NCBI GenBank assembly: GCA_958450365.1
Contig: CAUEEP010000517.1
Coordinates: 184,782 to 248,781 of the forward strand
Direction of reading: 5' to 3'
DNA length: 64,000 bases
Origin: Mesorhabditis belari
Taxonomy: Eukaryota > Nematoda > Chromadorea > Rhabditida > Rhabditidae
The first letter of the stretch is position 1. Every line of letters begins with the position of its first letter. Both the position numbers and the translations under genes were made by a program. Below are positions 48,282-58,300 of this stretch, piece by piece. Under the pieces are notes generated by a model. It was given only the letters and a program-made list of their open reading frames with translations, was not told the DNA's origin and did no database searches.

Positions 48282-51041
48282 TTAGGTGTTTCTATTTGCG
48301 CAGATCACAACCTGCTTCCACATTTCTCTATCCCTTGCGATTGTCATCCAGTGTTTCCTATCTTGGTTGTTCCTGGTTCGAAGTCTTCGACTTGCTTGTG
48401 CTGGTGGTGGTTGCACTCTAGCCATCCTTTCTCTGACCGTCTCTGTCACTCTTGTGCTCCACCTCGTTGCTGGTCTTCCGATGGGTCTCTTCTGGTCTCG
48501 TGGTAGCCACTCTGTGATCCGTATCGTCCATCTGTCATCTGTTCTTCTGGCCACGTGGCCGGCCCATCTGAGTCTTTTTCTCTCGATCACTTCCACTGGA
48601 TCTCTGAGTCCCGAGAGCTGGCGCATATCCGTACTTCTTAGGTGTGCCCGAGTTCTCTGGTGATTCTTGAGTATCTTTGTGACTTCTTTGATGCTTCCTA
48701 GTGCTGTCCAGGCCGCTCGTCTTCTTCTGGCGACTTCTGGTCTTAGGTCTCCCTCCATGTTGATGCTTCTTCCGAGGTAGGTGTAGGAGGTGACTTCTTC
48801 TAGTGGTTGGCCTTCCAGCTTGATCTCTCCAGGTGGGCACCATGCGTTCCTCATGCTCTGAGTCTTTTTCTTGTTCATTTCGAGGCCAATCTTCTTGCTG
48901 ACTTGGTCGAGGTCTTCTAGCATCCGTTGGGCTTCTTCTGGTGTCTTGGCGCAGAGCACGATGTCGTCTGCGAAGCGTAGGTTGGTGAGGTTCCTGCCAT
49001 CTACCGGGATGCCGTAGTCTTCCCACTCGAGGTCTTTCATGGCATACTGGAGAACCGTGGTGAAGAGCTTGGGCGAGATGGTGTCTCCTTGGCGGACCCC
49101 GCGCTTGATCGGGATGTGGACTTCCCTCTCGAACATCTTGATGGTGGTGGTAGCCTCCGTGTAGCAGTCTTGGATGGCGTGGATGTATCCGAGGTCAATC
49201 CCTGCGTCGAGGAGGGCTTGTGTCACTGCGCCGTGTTCCACTGAGTCGAATGCCTTCTTGTAGTCGACGAATACCAGGATGAGTGGCATTCGGTATTCTC
49301 GTGTTCTTTCGATCAGTTGGGTGACGGCTTGCATGTGGTCGATCACCGAGAAGTTCTTGCGGAAGCCGGCCTGCTCCACTGGCTGGTAGTCATCGAGTTG
49401 CCGCTCTATTCGTTGTTGGAGGATCTTCGTGTAGAGCTTGTACAGGACTGATAGCAGAGATATTGGCCTGTAGTTTCCGATGTCTTCTTTGTCTCCTTTC
49501 TTGTAGAGCAGGACGGTCCTTGCTTCTCGCCAGTGGTTAGGCATCCTCTGGTTGTGGAGGTAGGTGGTGAAGCGTTCGGCCAGCAGCTTGTGTATGTCTT
49601 CTCCTCCAGCCTTGAGTAGCTCTATCTTGATGTTGTCTGGCCCTGGTGCTGTTCCATTCTTGGTGGTGGCGATGGCTGCTCTGATTTCGGCTGGGAGGAC
49701 TGTCGGTATTTCTTCTGTGGCAGCTGGCACTTGCGGTGGTGGGTGGGTGCCTGTCGACGAGTAGAGGTCGGTGTAGAAGTCTTGGACAATCTTCTCCATC
49801 GCCGCCCTTGAGTTGGTTCTTGTGCCGTTGTTGTCCTTTAGGGCTGTGAAGACTTGTCTCTCTTGGATGAGTCCTCGTCTGCACCTCTTGATGCTTTGTC
49901 TTGCTTCGGCTGCTTTCAGAAGCTTTCGCTTGCGGTGGTTGCTGAGGTCCATCTTGAGGTGGTTGCGGCATGCTTTGTCAGCTGCTCTTCGTTCCAGCTC
50001 TGTGGAGTTGGAGTTGTTCTTTATGTGGATCCTCATCTTGAACAGCTCCTTGGTCGCGTCTGAGATCCTCTGATCTTTGTTCTGTGGCGCACTGCACTTC
50101 TTCTCGCATTCCTTGAGGTTCTTGACCAGGGTGTCGTAGTCCTCGTTGTGGTCTCCCGATTGTTTCCAATCCCTATCCCTGAGGAGTTGTGGTAGTATCG
50201 AGAAGTCGTGGGCGAGCTTTTTCTCCTTTGGTGGTCAGTGGAGGATCTTCTTTGCCATTTGTTCGCACAGTTTCACTTTTGCTCGTACGAGCCGATGGTC
50301 TGAGCCGGTGACGAAGGAGGGCACCACGCCGACGTCTAGAAGCGTCCATTTCCTGTTGGCGAGGATGTGGTCTATCTCGCACTTCGTCTGACCGTTGGGT
50401 GAGCACCAGGTCCATCGTCTTGAGGTCTTCTTCTTGAACTGAGAGTTCCCGTGAGTGAGTTTTGCTGACCATAGTAGCTCTTCCAGACGGTCGCCGTTGT
50501 CGTTGCGTGTGCCGAGTCCGAACTTTCCGACCCTGCCGGTGCCGCTGTTCCCGATGATCGCGTTGAAGTCTCCGAGCACGAACTTGTAGAAGCTCCTGTC
50601 TTTCTTGAGTGTTGCTTCGAGTTCTTCGTAGAAGGCTTCTCGTTCGTCTTTCTCGGCGGCGGAGGTTGGGGCGTAGCAGCTGTAGACGGCGATGTCGCGG
50701 TTTCTTGGTGGCTTGAGGTGAAGGACTGCGAGTCGTGGAGAGATGATCTCATGGCTATCGACGAGTGGCACGATGTCCTTGTTGACCAGGAAGCCTACTC
50801 CTCCAATGTTCTTGTTGGTGACTTTGTGGTCGAGTATGAGCAGGTCGCCATTCGCCTGTGTCTTCGTATAGTCATCTTTGGCCTTTGTTTCTTGGAAGGC
50901 GATGATGTCGAATTTGATCTTCTTGCTCATCTCATGGAGTGTGGTCTTGTCGGCTTGCGAGGCGGCTGTCCTGGCGTTGAAAGTGCAGAGTCGAAGGCTT
51001 GGGCTTTGTCGTTGTGTTCCGTTCCTTGGTCCGTTGTCCAT
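48282..51041 (-). pseudogene. RTE endonuclease-reverse transcriptase with one in-frame TGA
   Basis: A frame of 920 codons is open from 51041 to 48282 apart from one TGA at 50237-50235. The N-terminal 268 residues are an APE-type endonuclease: Thr-Phe-Asn-Ala-Arg-Thr, Phe-Gln-Glu-Thr-Lys, Leu-Gly-Asp-Phe-Asn-Ala, Glu-Ile-Asp-His-Ile-Leu, Gly-Ser-Asp-His-Arg-Leu. The reverse transcriptase has Tyr-Arg-Pro-Ile-Ser-Leu-Leu, Val-Asp-Tyr-Lys-Lys-Ala-Phe-Asp, Gly-Val-Arg-Gln-Gly-Asp and the catalytic Phe-Ala-Asp-Asp. The C-terminal Arg-Trp-Ala-Gly-His-Val-Ala-Arg and Gly-Arg-Pro-Ala-Thr-Arg-Trp are typical of the RTE clade. The upstream start at 51041 is GTG or a nearby codon; an ATG could lie further upstream. 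Nicks target DNA and copies its RNA there. Confidence 0.9.
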
Positions 51042-51189
51042 ATGGCATCCTGATGTCCCGAGATTGGATCGCCTCTCGGCCTTTGCTTGATCTCTCGATG
51101 CCGGAAGAGAGCAGTGAGGCCGTGCGGGGTACTGAGGCAGAAGTGTAGTTGTCGTAGCCGATGATACTCCGATGGCCGGGCTGGGGCGC

Positions 51190-51288
51190 TCGGAGGGGAA
51201 CCCACAAGATTCGAACCCACGACTATCCCGCGCCGACGTTGCTTAACTTGGCAGATCGGACGGCATAGACCGCAAGCCCTTCCTCTTC
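51190..51288 (-). promoter_or_regulatory. 5S-rRNA-like 5' end of the RTE element (putative pol III promoter)
   Basis: On the minus strand, 51266-51231 reads GCCGTCCGATCTGCCAAGTT then AAGCAACGTCGGCGCG. This covers the internal control region of 5S rRNA (box A, intermediate element and start of box C), matching nematode 5S almost base for base over about 30 positions. After GGGATAGT, which resembles 5S GGTTAGT, the sequence GTGGGTTCGAATC is a T-loop-like box B. It lies within 60 bases of the element's 5' boundary. Function as a promoter is inferred. Confidence 0.75.
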
Positions 51289-51483
51289 TTTTAGTGAGAA
51301 TAGGCTACGATTTTTAGCCGGCCCGTTAACGGAGGAAAACGAATCGGTTAGAAACAGAATCAAGACAGTAAAATGTAAATCTATTTTCATTTTCCAAAAA
51401 TTCAGATAGGTTTCGTCTACGTGGACACCGACATCGACGACAGCGCCCCGATTTTCGACTTCTTCGGATTCACGCAAAACGAT
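51289..51483 (+). repeat. Copy of PDI intron 3 end and exon 4 start
   Basis: Continues the block broken at 48237. It matches about 33963-34155, including the acceptor and the first 26 or so codons of PDI exon 4, with a few substitutions (for example Asp to Ala codon change and Leu to Phe). It ends at gcaaaacgattt. No further PDI exons follow, so this is a gene fragment. Confidence 0.88.
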
Positions 51484-51629
51484 TTACTTTTTTCTTTCTA
51501 AACCACGGGAAGAACGGGATTCCGAGAAGACTGAAAAGCGGATTGAATTTTGGTGCCGAAAAAATTATTCATCCCGATTCCAAGCAAAGAAAAATAAGTC
51601 CTGTTGGGCATGATGATCAACAATTTTGT

Positions 51630-51985
51630 TAGCATCTAGACAACACATTTTTAAGAATTCAAGATACCGCGTAGGGGCAAGGGTAGCCAGGCTTGGGACA
51701 CAAAGCTGTGAATGCTTCCGTTTAGCGTTCAACTTCTGGCTCGGTTCACTGGACAAGCTCATCGACGCATTCTTTTCACCGATGAGAAGGTGTTTAGCTC
51801 TTGTTGGACAGTTCCAACAAGTGCTAAACAAGCAGAATGATCGAGTTTATGCAGTATTCGATCCACATAAGACTTCACCCAGCTTCAGTCTTTGGTCTTT
51901 GGCAGTATCGAAATTCGATGGAAAGACAGCTTTGATCTTTGTTCCTGCCGGCGTCATTCAAGAACTTGTTAAATTAGTTGCATAA
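51630..51985 (+). pseudogene. Tc1-type transposase fragment
   Basis: One frame reads Ala-His-Arg-Arg-Ile-Leu-Phe-Thr-Asp-Glu-Lys-Val-Phe (first catalytic Asp of Tc1-type enzymes). After a frame change, the next reads Asn-Lys-Gln-Asn-Asp-Arg-Val-Tyr and then Lys-Thr-Ala-Leu-Ile-Phe-Val-Pro-Ala-Gly-Val. These match the following segment of DDE enzymes that carry a TDEKVF motif. The end is lost. The 119-codon frame that covers the region is out of frame with the catalytic motif for its first half. Confidence 0.65.
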
Positions 51986-52402
51986 ATCCGATTGGGGAAG
52001 TTTTTAGTAGAGAAATGTAGCCAAGATTAAAGGCTACAATTCTCTACATAACACTTGAGATTTTGAAATAAATTAAGCGTGCGACAACTACTTTTCCAAA
52101 AAGTTGTTCGGATAATTTTGACACACCCTGGAATTCACATCAGATTTTTGTTTTATCCACGTTTTGGTATTAAAACGCAACATTTTGAAAGAAAAGGTGA
52201 CTGCAAACACTGACTGAGAGACAAATTCACAAAGATTACATCGAAAAATAAACTTTATAAACTTACTAACAACACTCTAACCCATTTGTAATGCAATTCG
52301 GCATAGATTTATACTATATAAACAGATTTATTTAACTAAACTTTATATGGTAAGCAAAATACTTGATCTGAAGCCAAAAACAAGAATATTTGTAACTCCA
52401 TT

Positions 52403-54402
52403 TCACCAAATTTTGAAACCGGCTGCCTGGGCGATCTCGTGTCGACATCGGAAAATCTTTTTGTGATCGTCGTTGTTAATGTAGGCCTAAATGGAGAGAG
52501 TTTCGAGAACAAATAAATAAGAACTTTAAGGTAAACAAAGAAAAGTTCATTGTTTGCAAAAATAATAAATACCTCAGTCAAAAAAGTTGCCACTCGAGCA
52601 TTTCCACACAACATACTCCATTCTCTCACCTCACAACCGAATGTTTCAGCAAAGGCACTGAAGTTAGTGAACTTTTCTGAGATAACTCAATTGTACGATT
52701 GTAAAATTTAAGTCTAGCACTTTATGGTAAATAATGAAACATTTTCCCTAATAATACGCCGCTAATAGTCTAGCGTAGGAGAGAATACAGTCTGTGTCGC
52801 ATCCGATTTGGAATCAGTGGGTATAGAGTGGTCTGTTTGAGACGTGTGGAGTATCATTCGACGCAGAATAGTCGACTTAATAATCGTATAACAAAACTCA
52901 TAACATTTCGTGCATAAGAAAAAAATTTATGAGCTCTCAAGCTTGAGGCTTTAAAAAGTGGTTCTTCTGATTATTTTTATTTATATATTTTTTTTCTTGT
53001 CTAAATATTGTTTTACGATTATTGATTTAATTATTGATTTAGTCGATTTGACTGTCGAATGGTACAATAGGTGACCAGAAATAACCCGATCGGATCAAAA
53101 ATCGGATTACATTTTTGCACAAATCTTCTTGGCTATTTAGAGTCAAAAATATGTTATTTTATTCAAAATCGATGCGCTGAGAACGTTTGTGCAAAAAGAG
53201 CAGCGGCCCCAGAGGGCTCAGCTGCTTCTTTCAACTCCTAGAACTTACAGAAACGGCCTTGGACCAAAATCTATCACTAAGAGTGTATAATGAACGATTT
53301 AAAAAAATATTTTAATTTAGTCTCTCTGCATTTGAAGATCGGATCAAAAAGGTTTGTCCGGTTTATTTCTGATCACCCTGTACTTTTGAAGTAACCAGAC
53401 AATCGCATATCCACTCATTTCAAATCAGCTACGGGGGCCGCCGCCGATTTGGAATGAAGGCTCTAGCGCCCTTCATTTTTGTGTCCATGAATTTAGTACC
53501 ATTCGACGCAGCATTTGATTCTCTACAAAATGGTTTAATATTCTGCTTTTGCATGCAGCAATTTCTTTTCACTGACGAGCGCGCCTAAAAAGGGCTCAAA
53601 ATCGGCTACGACATATGAAAATTTCCATAAAATTGACCTGCAATCCGTACTCTCGAGATCAACATCACCACACTTTTGCACAACGGCCTCCTCGTTGCTC
53701 TCATCTTGAGTACATTCGAGTGCCTTGTGCACTAAAATATTTCAGTCTTGTTTAAAAAATCCCAGTGTTAAAATAATAGAGTATTTTTCGTTTTGTTTGC
53801 TTTGAGTTAACAAATCAAAGCCAACTTGAGTGTGGAGAGTTTACGGCTTATCTTGCATCTTGTTCCTTATCTTATATAACAATAATGTATCTTTATTATT
53901 ATCTTTACTTAAGCGATTCTATAAAAAGATTTCACTGAACGAGACTCGTTTGGTGGTTGATTTGCTATTAATCACAAGAGATAACTTTTGAATTTCATGC
54001 TTCAACTACCCGATGTCCTGTCCTGATCTTCACAGAGCATATCCCAGACTCGCTCGCCAGCAATTCGAGCATCTTCGAAAGACAATTTTGATTTTTCTTC
54101 GGCTTCTCTGGAAATAATTTTTGAGAAATTTCTTTTAAACTTAATCGAATAGAAATTTGTGACTTTATAGTTCAATTATTTGATTACTTTTACCTGCACA
54201 TCTCTTCAACATTAAGCGTCATCAAACATGTCCCATCGTTTACATATTTCTTGAAAAGACACTCAACGTTTGGATAATTAGAAGTACAGGCTAAACTTGT
54301 GAGGTTAAATTTATGAGATTTAACATTTTATTTTTTCAAATTAGATATTAACCTACCAATAGTCAAAAATGCTAGCAGAAAAATCGGTCCGATTCGTTGC
54401 AT
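52403..54402 (-). CDS. Small secreted cysteine-rich protein (possibly DUF19-like)
   Basis: Six exons on the minus strand, all with GT-AG sites and matching phases: 54402-54357, 54290-54194, 54107-54010, 53731-53638, 52657-52573, 52486-52403. The product has 167 residues. It begins with a signal peptide (Met-Gln-Arg-Ile-Gly-Pro-Ile-Phe-Leu-Leu-Ala-Phe). Ten Cys are spread along the mature part, for example Ala-Cys-Thr-Ser, Val-Glu-Cys-Leu, Gly-Thr-Cys-Leu, Glu-Met-Cys-Arg, Met-Leu-Cys-Glu, Glu-Cys-Thr-Gln and Gln-Lys-Cys-Gly. Spacing and length are reminiscent of the nematode DUF19 (T20D4.11-like) family, but I am not certain. No TM segment. No single exon exceeds 33 codons, which makes the gene easy to overlook. 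The fourth intron contains a TIR element. Confidence 0.65.
53065..53380. mobile_element. TIR element in an intron
   Basis: Left end caataggtgaccagaaataa and right end ttatttctgatcaccctg are imperfect inverted repeats flanked by TA (53063-53064 and 53381-53382). A second inner match, cgatcggatcaaaaa, lies near both ends. No coding capacity. It lies in the intron between exons 53731-53638 and 52657-52573 of the cysteine-rich protein gene. Confidence 0.8.
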
Positions 54403-54607
54403 TTCCTTTCAAATGAAAGTAAGAGAAATTTTGGAAAGTAAAATGACCAATTTGAGTGGAACTGATGTGAGAAAAAGAAACACACATGGTTGGCACATGG
54501 GGGGGGGGCTGCAGTCAGGAATAGGGAACAGAAAAGTCGGACAGAAGTCCGACTGTTCTGTCCCCTACCCCCCTATCCTGTACTCACTTAAAATGTTCAA
54601 ATCCCCT

Positions 54608-54936
54608 AATGTTCAATCAGATTCTAGTAAACTTCATGTAAACAAGATTTTTCAAAAAGATTAGTTTTCAAAATGTCTTACATCAGAAATTTATGAGTAA
54701 AACGGTTGGTGGTGTCCTTGACAAGCGGAGATTTTCGTGTTGCAAGCGAAAGCTTATCAATGGGAAGCGTTTTTTTTTGTGTTCTATGTTCTTTCGCTTG
54801 CAACACGGAAATCTCCGCTTGTCAAGGACACCACCAACCGTTTTACTCATAAATTTCTGATGCAAGACATTTTGAAAACTAATCTTTTTGAAAAATCTTG
54901 TTTACATGAAGTTTCCTAGAATCTGATTGAACATTA
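54608..54936. repeat. Near-perfect palindrome, 330 bp
   Basis: Arms of about 145 bp (54608-54753 and 54792-54936) are reverse complements with very few differences, including ggttggtggtgtccttgaca and its inverse. The centre of about 38 bases contains aaagcttatcaatgggaagc and a T-run. Flanking sequence at 54480-54600 includes a G-run and the short inverted phrase aagtcggacagaagtccgac. Confidence 0.9.
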
Positions 54937-56044
54937 GAATTAGCCGAAAAAAATCTGGAAAAACGTCTTTGAGTACTCGCAATCTCTATTTACTGGCCTT
55001 TTCCGTGTATCTCTGATTTAAAATTGTTGTGAGATCAGCATTTTCTTTTCCTTCACGCAAATATTTCACAATTTTGCCGTTTATTGATGATAGATTTTTT
55101 CTTTCTTAGCATAGTTTTATCAATAAACCTCTCACCTACTGTTATTTTAAGGTTCTTTGTTTGCTTCGTAAAATAAGTTTCCCCATATTTTGTTATTTAG
55201 TTTCTTTATATTTCGTTATTTAAATTCTTTGTTTCTTTATAGAAATATTTTAATAGATATGCTCAATTTGGAGTCAACGTTGATCAAAAGACCATCATTT
55301 GGACGAGTGGCCAAGCTCGGAGCGCTTTACGATGCCCGAAATGAAGCTTTTCTCGAAGAGACTCTTTTTAATGGGTTTGTATTTTCCGTAAATAATAGCC
55401 AATTATTTTTAGAATTATTCAATCCGATGAGCTGACTATCGAAAAATTTGATGAAATCGAGTTTGAGTCAAAAGAAATCAAATGTTTCTCGGATCGACTC
55501 TCGACTCTGCGCATCGAAGACGAGCCACTTTTGAGTGTGCTTTCAGGCCTTGTCAATGTAAGTTTAAATTTGAAAAATTTCTTTCAAACTATTGTTTTAG
55601 GTAGCCGGTTCATTAAAATTTCTAGAAGAAAATCCCTGTAATGCCAAGCATTTGAATTACGTGATCGTCGAGCGTGCAATGTCTGCGATTGAGAAAATGA
55701 AAATTGCTGAACCGGTTGGTGATCAGCGAGACTTTTGGGTTAATGCATATGAAATCGCTAAATTTTTCCTAATAAAGCTAATAAAGTTCAAAATTATAAA
55801 TTTTCATTCTAACCAAAATTAGATATGCAGGTGGAGAAATTTACATGGATTAGCCATTTTATATGCATTCACCCAATAGAAAAACAATAAGGATAAAGAA
55901 GATGTATTTCGTTTCAACGCAGAAACAACTGTTTTATTCAATTAAATAGAGAACTACAGTGCGTTTCAAATTCTTAAACGCACCCTCTAAAATAGCGAAT
56001 TTTGCATTTTGAACACCGCTACAACGATTAATCTTTTTCTATTA

Positions 56045-57305
56045 TTAGGGTGAACCAAAAGTTTTCTATTTTTTTCTCTTTAAGTTTGAACAATTTTTTA
56101 AAGCTAATAAATTCGTTTTATATACGTGCCATATTTATTTTGTAGCATTTGATTTGCTCTTTCATATTTCACTAAGTTATCGTGTGTTTAACTATTTATT
56201 TTTACTTTTTTACTTTGTAGGGAAGAGATGGAAAAATTCGAAATTCGGATGCTTCTGCGCCATTATTGGAAACAAGGGTTCAATGCAACTGAAGCGGCCA
56301 AAAAATATGCCAAGTGGAAGGTGAAGGAATGATCTCCAACAATACTGCGCAATATTGGTATCGAAAATTTAAGAACGGCGAACTTGGTCTCGAAGATCAG
56401 CCACGTTTGGGTCGGCCAACTACTGTGGATTCTGAAGCTCTACGCAACGCTGTTGAAGCCAATCCATCAACCAGCACTCGCAGGCTCTCCGCTGAACTGG
56501 ATATTCCTCAAACATCAGTTATCCGGCACCTTCACGCCCTTGGAAAGGCTGCCGAGAAGTGCCACACGATTTAACGGAAAATCAAGCTCAAAATCTGACA
56601 CTTGCCGAAAACTGCTGGAAAATCTGCACGATGACCGCTTTATTCACCGAATTGTGACGGTGATGAAAAGTGGGTCTATTTTAGTAGTCCGGACAAGCAA
56701 AGTCAGTGGTTGAATCCCGAGCAAGTAGCGGAACCGGTAGTAAAACGTGATCGATTCTCAAGGAAGGCATTATTGTGTGTTTGGTGGAATTTCGAAGGCA
56801 TTATTCACTTTGAGCTGGCTCCAAATGGTCGGACCATCGACGCAGACCTCTACTGTGCCCAACTTGACCGGATGTATGCGGCGCTTAGTGAAAAATATCC
56901 CGCTTTGGTCAGTCGAAAGCGCATAGTCCTTCAGCAGGACAATGCAAAACCTCACACCGCCAGACAAACCAAGGAAAAGATCAAAAATCTCGACTTAATT
57001 GAACTTTTTCCACAGTCCGGACCTTGCACCATCCGATTATCATCTTTTCCGCTCCATGGCACACTTCCTTGGCGAACGAGCCTTCAACAATCTGGTCGAA
57101 GTCGAAAAAGGGTACCGCGAGTTTTTCGCCTCTAAGAACAAGGAGTGGTACCGCCGCGGGATCGACCAACTTGCCGATAGATGGTTTCAAGTCATAGATT
57201 CGAATAGTCTTTATTTCGAAACCGAAACTTAGAGTTCGTTCATTGTTGTTTTCTTTATGTTGAAAGATTTAATAAAAAAAATAGAAAACTTTTGGTTTAC
57301 CCTAC
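56045..57305 (+). mobile_element. Mariner transposon, 1.26 kb
   Basis: Ends agggtgaaccaaaagttttc and gaaaacttttggtttaccct are inverted repeats. TA flanks both ends (56043-56044 and 57306-57307). Removing it restores the left arm of the surrounding Tc1-like element when compared with its right arm. It contains one decayed transposase gene. Confidence 0.92.
56228..57232 (+). pseudogene. Mariner transposase, frameshifted
   Basis: The reading begins at ATG 56228 with Met-Glu-Lys-Phe-Glu-Ile-Arg. It slips frame at an A-run near 56300 before Val-Glu-Gly-Glu-Gly-Met-Ile-Ser, again near 56560, and again near 57010. Catalytic motifs are all present: Gly-Asp-Glu-Lys-Trp-Val-Tyr-Phe (first Asp, about 56660), Gln-Gln-Asp-Asn-Ala-Lys-Pro-His-Thr-Ala (second), His-Ser-Pro-Asp-Leu-Ala-Pro-Ser-Asp-Tyr (third, about 57020). 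That is the DD34D set. Total length of about 335 codons is normal for mariner. At least three frameshifts make it inactive. Confidence 0.88.
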
Positions 57306-57505
57306 TAGAAAGAGCATGTCTTAAAACCTAAAAACCACGAAAAATAAGCATACTGTAAAAAGTAAAAATTTTCAAAATAGATACTTTTTGCTAAATCAAC
57401 TGTTTCAAATTCTTAAACGCACCCGCCTTTGCTGTTGTTATTTGAAATTTTTCGTTTTGTTGTGCATATTTTTTTATTAAATTTATAATTTTTGTTAATT
57501 TCCAG

Positions 57506-58300
57506 ATAAAAGGCACACGGCAAGCTGCTCACGGATTATGAGAAAGGCCGGATTGATGCCGGTTTGAGGATTGGCGACTCAATAAGGAAAATCGCAAAAA
57601 ATTTGGGCCGATCCGACTCTGCCGTGCGAAATTATATAAAGTCCGAGTTCGTTTCTGCACCAAAGCAGAAGCCAGGACCAAAACCAAAGCTTACACCGCG
57701 AGCTAGACGCCATATTGTCTAGCAACATCCACGGAAAAAACGATCAATGAAGTGCAAATGGAACGAAAAATCGACGCTTCGAAGTCGACAATTTGGCGAG
57801 CCATCAAGGAAAACCCACATATCGATGTGATGGCTTGGACCGCCTTTTGTGCTGATGGAACGGTCGCTCTGAAGATGGTTTCGAATCGGATGACTAGATA
57901 GATATCTTGAACAATTGCTTGTTGCCGCTTTTGCTCCTAAATCCAACAGTTTCCGATTTGTTTCAACACGGCAACGCGTCGATTTATCGAGCCGGAGACA
58001 CCCGAGGCCGGCCGAACAACAACAACATTGCAACTTTGGACTGACCCGCTCGATCTCCTGACGTCAATCCGATAGGGAATTGATGCCGAATACTTGTCCA
58101 AGCTGCCTACAAAAATCATCGTCAGTTTCGAGATGTATGTTTGTACCTAAAACAGCAATCCGTTTGGTCTGAAGCTATCTTGACGTCTTTGCTTTTCAAA
58201 ACCTCATCAATTCGGTGCCAGACCGCATTTTTCAAGTAATTAATCGTTCTGGTGCGTGTACAGATTATTAGTTTTGATTTTTTACCTTTGATTGTTAATT
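57506..58300 (+). pseudogene. Tc1/Tc3-type transposase remnant
   Basis: Near 57525-57620 a frame encodes Leu-Leu-Thr-Asp-Tyr-Glu-Lys-Gly-Arg-Ile-Asp-Ala-Gly, then Ser-Ile-Arg-Lys-Ile-Ala-Lys, and Gly-Arg-Ser-Asp-Ser-Ala-Val-Arg-Asn-Tyr. This is the N-terminal helix-turn-helix of Tc3-like enzymes, followed by Lys-Pro-Lys-Leu-Thr-Pro-Arg. A stop follows at 57718. The DDE region is decayed, although an Asn-Ala-Ser-Ile-Tyr-like trace may correspond to the second Asp motif. Confidence 0.65.

Larger units (their letters stand above)
48238..51288 (-). mobile_element. RTE-type non-LTR retrotransposon, apparently full length
   Basis: Flanked by a 13-base target-site duplication, ttttagtgagaat, at 48225-48237 and 51289-51301. 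The minus strand runs from a 5S-rRNA-like 5' end (about 51288) through an endonuclease-reverse transcriptase frame to an A-rich 3' tail of A runs interrupted by a few G at 48238-48270. The length of 3.05 kb fits the RTE clade. GC content is visibly higher than in the surroundings. It is inserted in a copied piece of the PDI-like gene intron. Confidence 0.93.

Noticed and set aside
48535..50752. Several long Arg/Gln/Pro-rich frames overlapping the RTE on other frames and the + strand
   Set aside because: They are shadows of the GC-rich reverse transcriptase/endonuclease frame, which alone carries conserved motifs.
51289..51483. A second PDI-like gene
   Set aside because: Only the end of intron 3 and the start of exon 4 are present; no other exon was found around it.
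51626..51985. A hypothetical 119-residue protein
   Set aside because: The catalytic motif of a Tc1-type transposase lies in another frame across its first half and continues in this frame afterwards, so it is a frameshifted transposase remnant.
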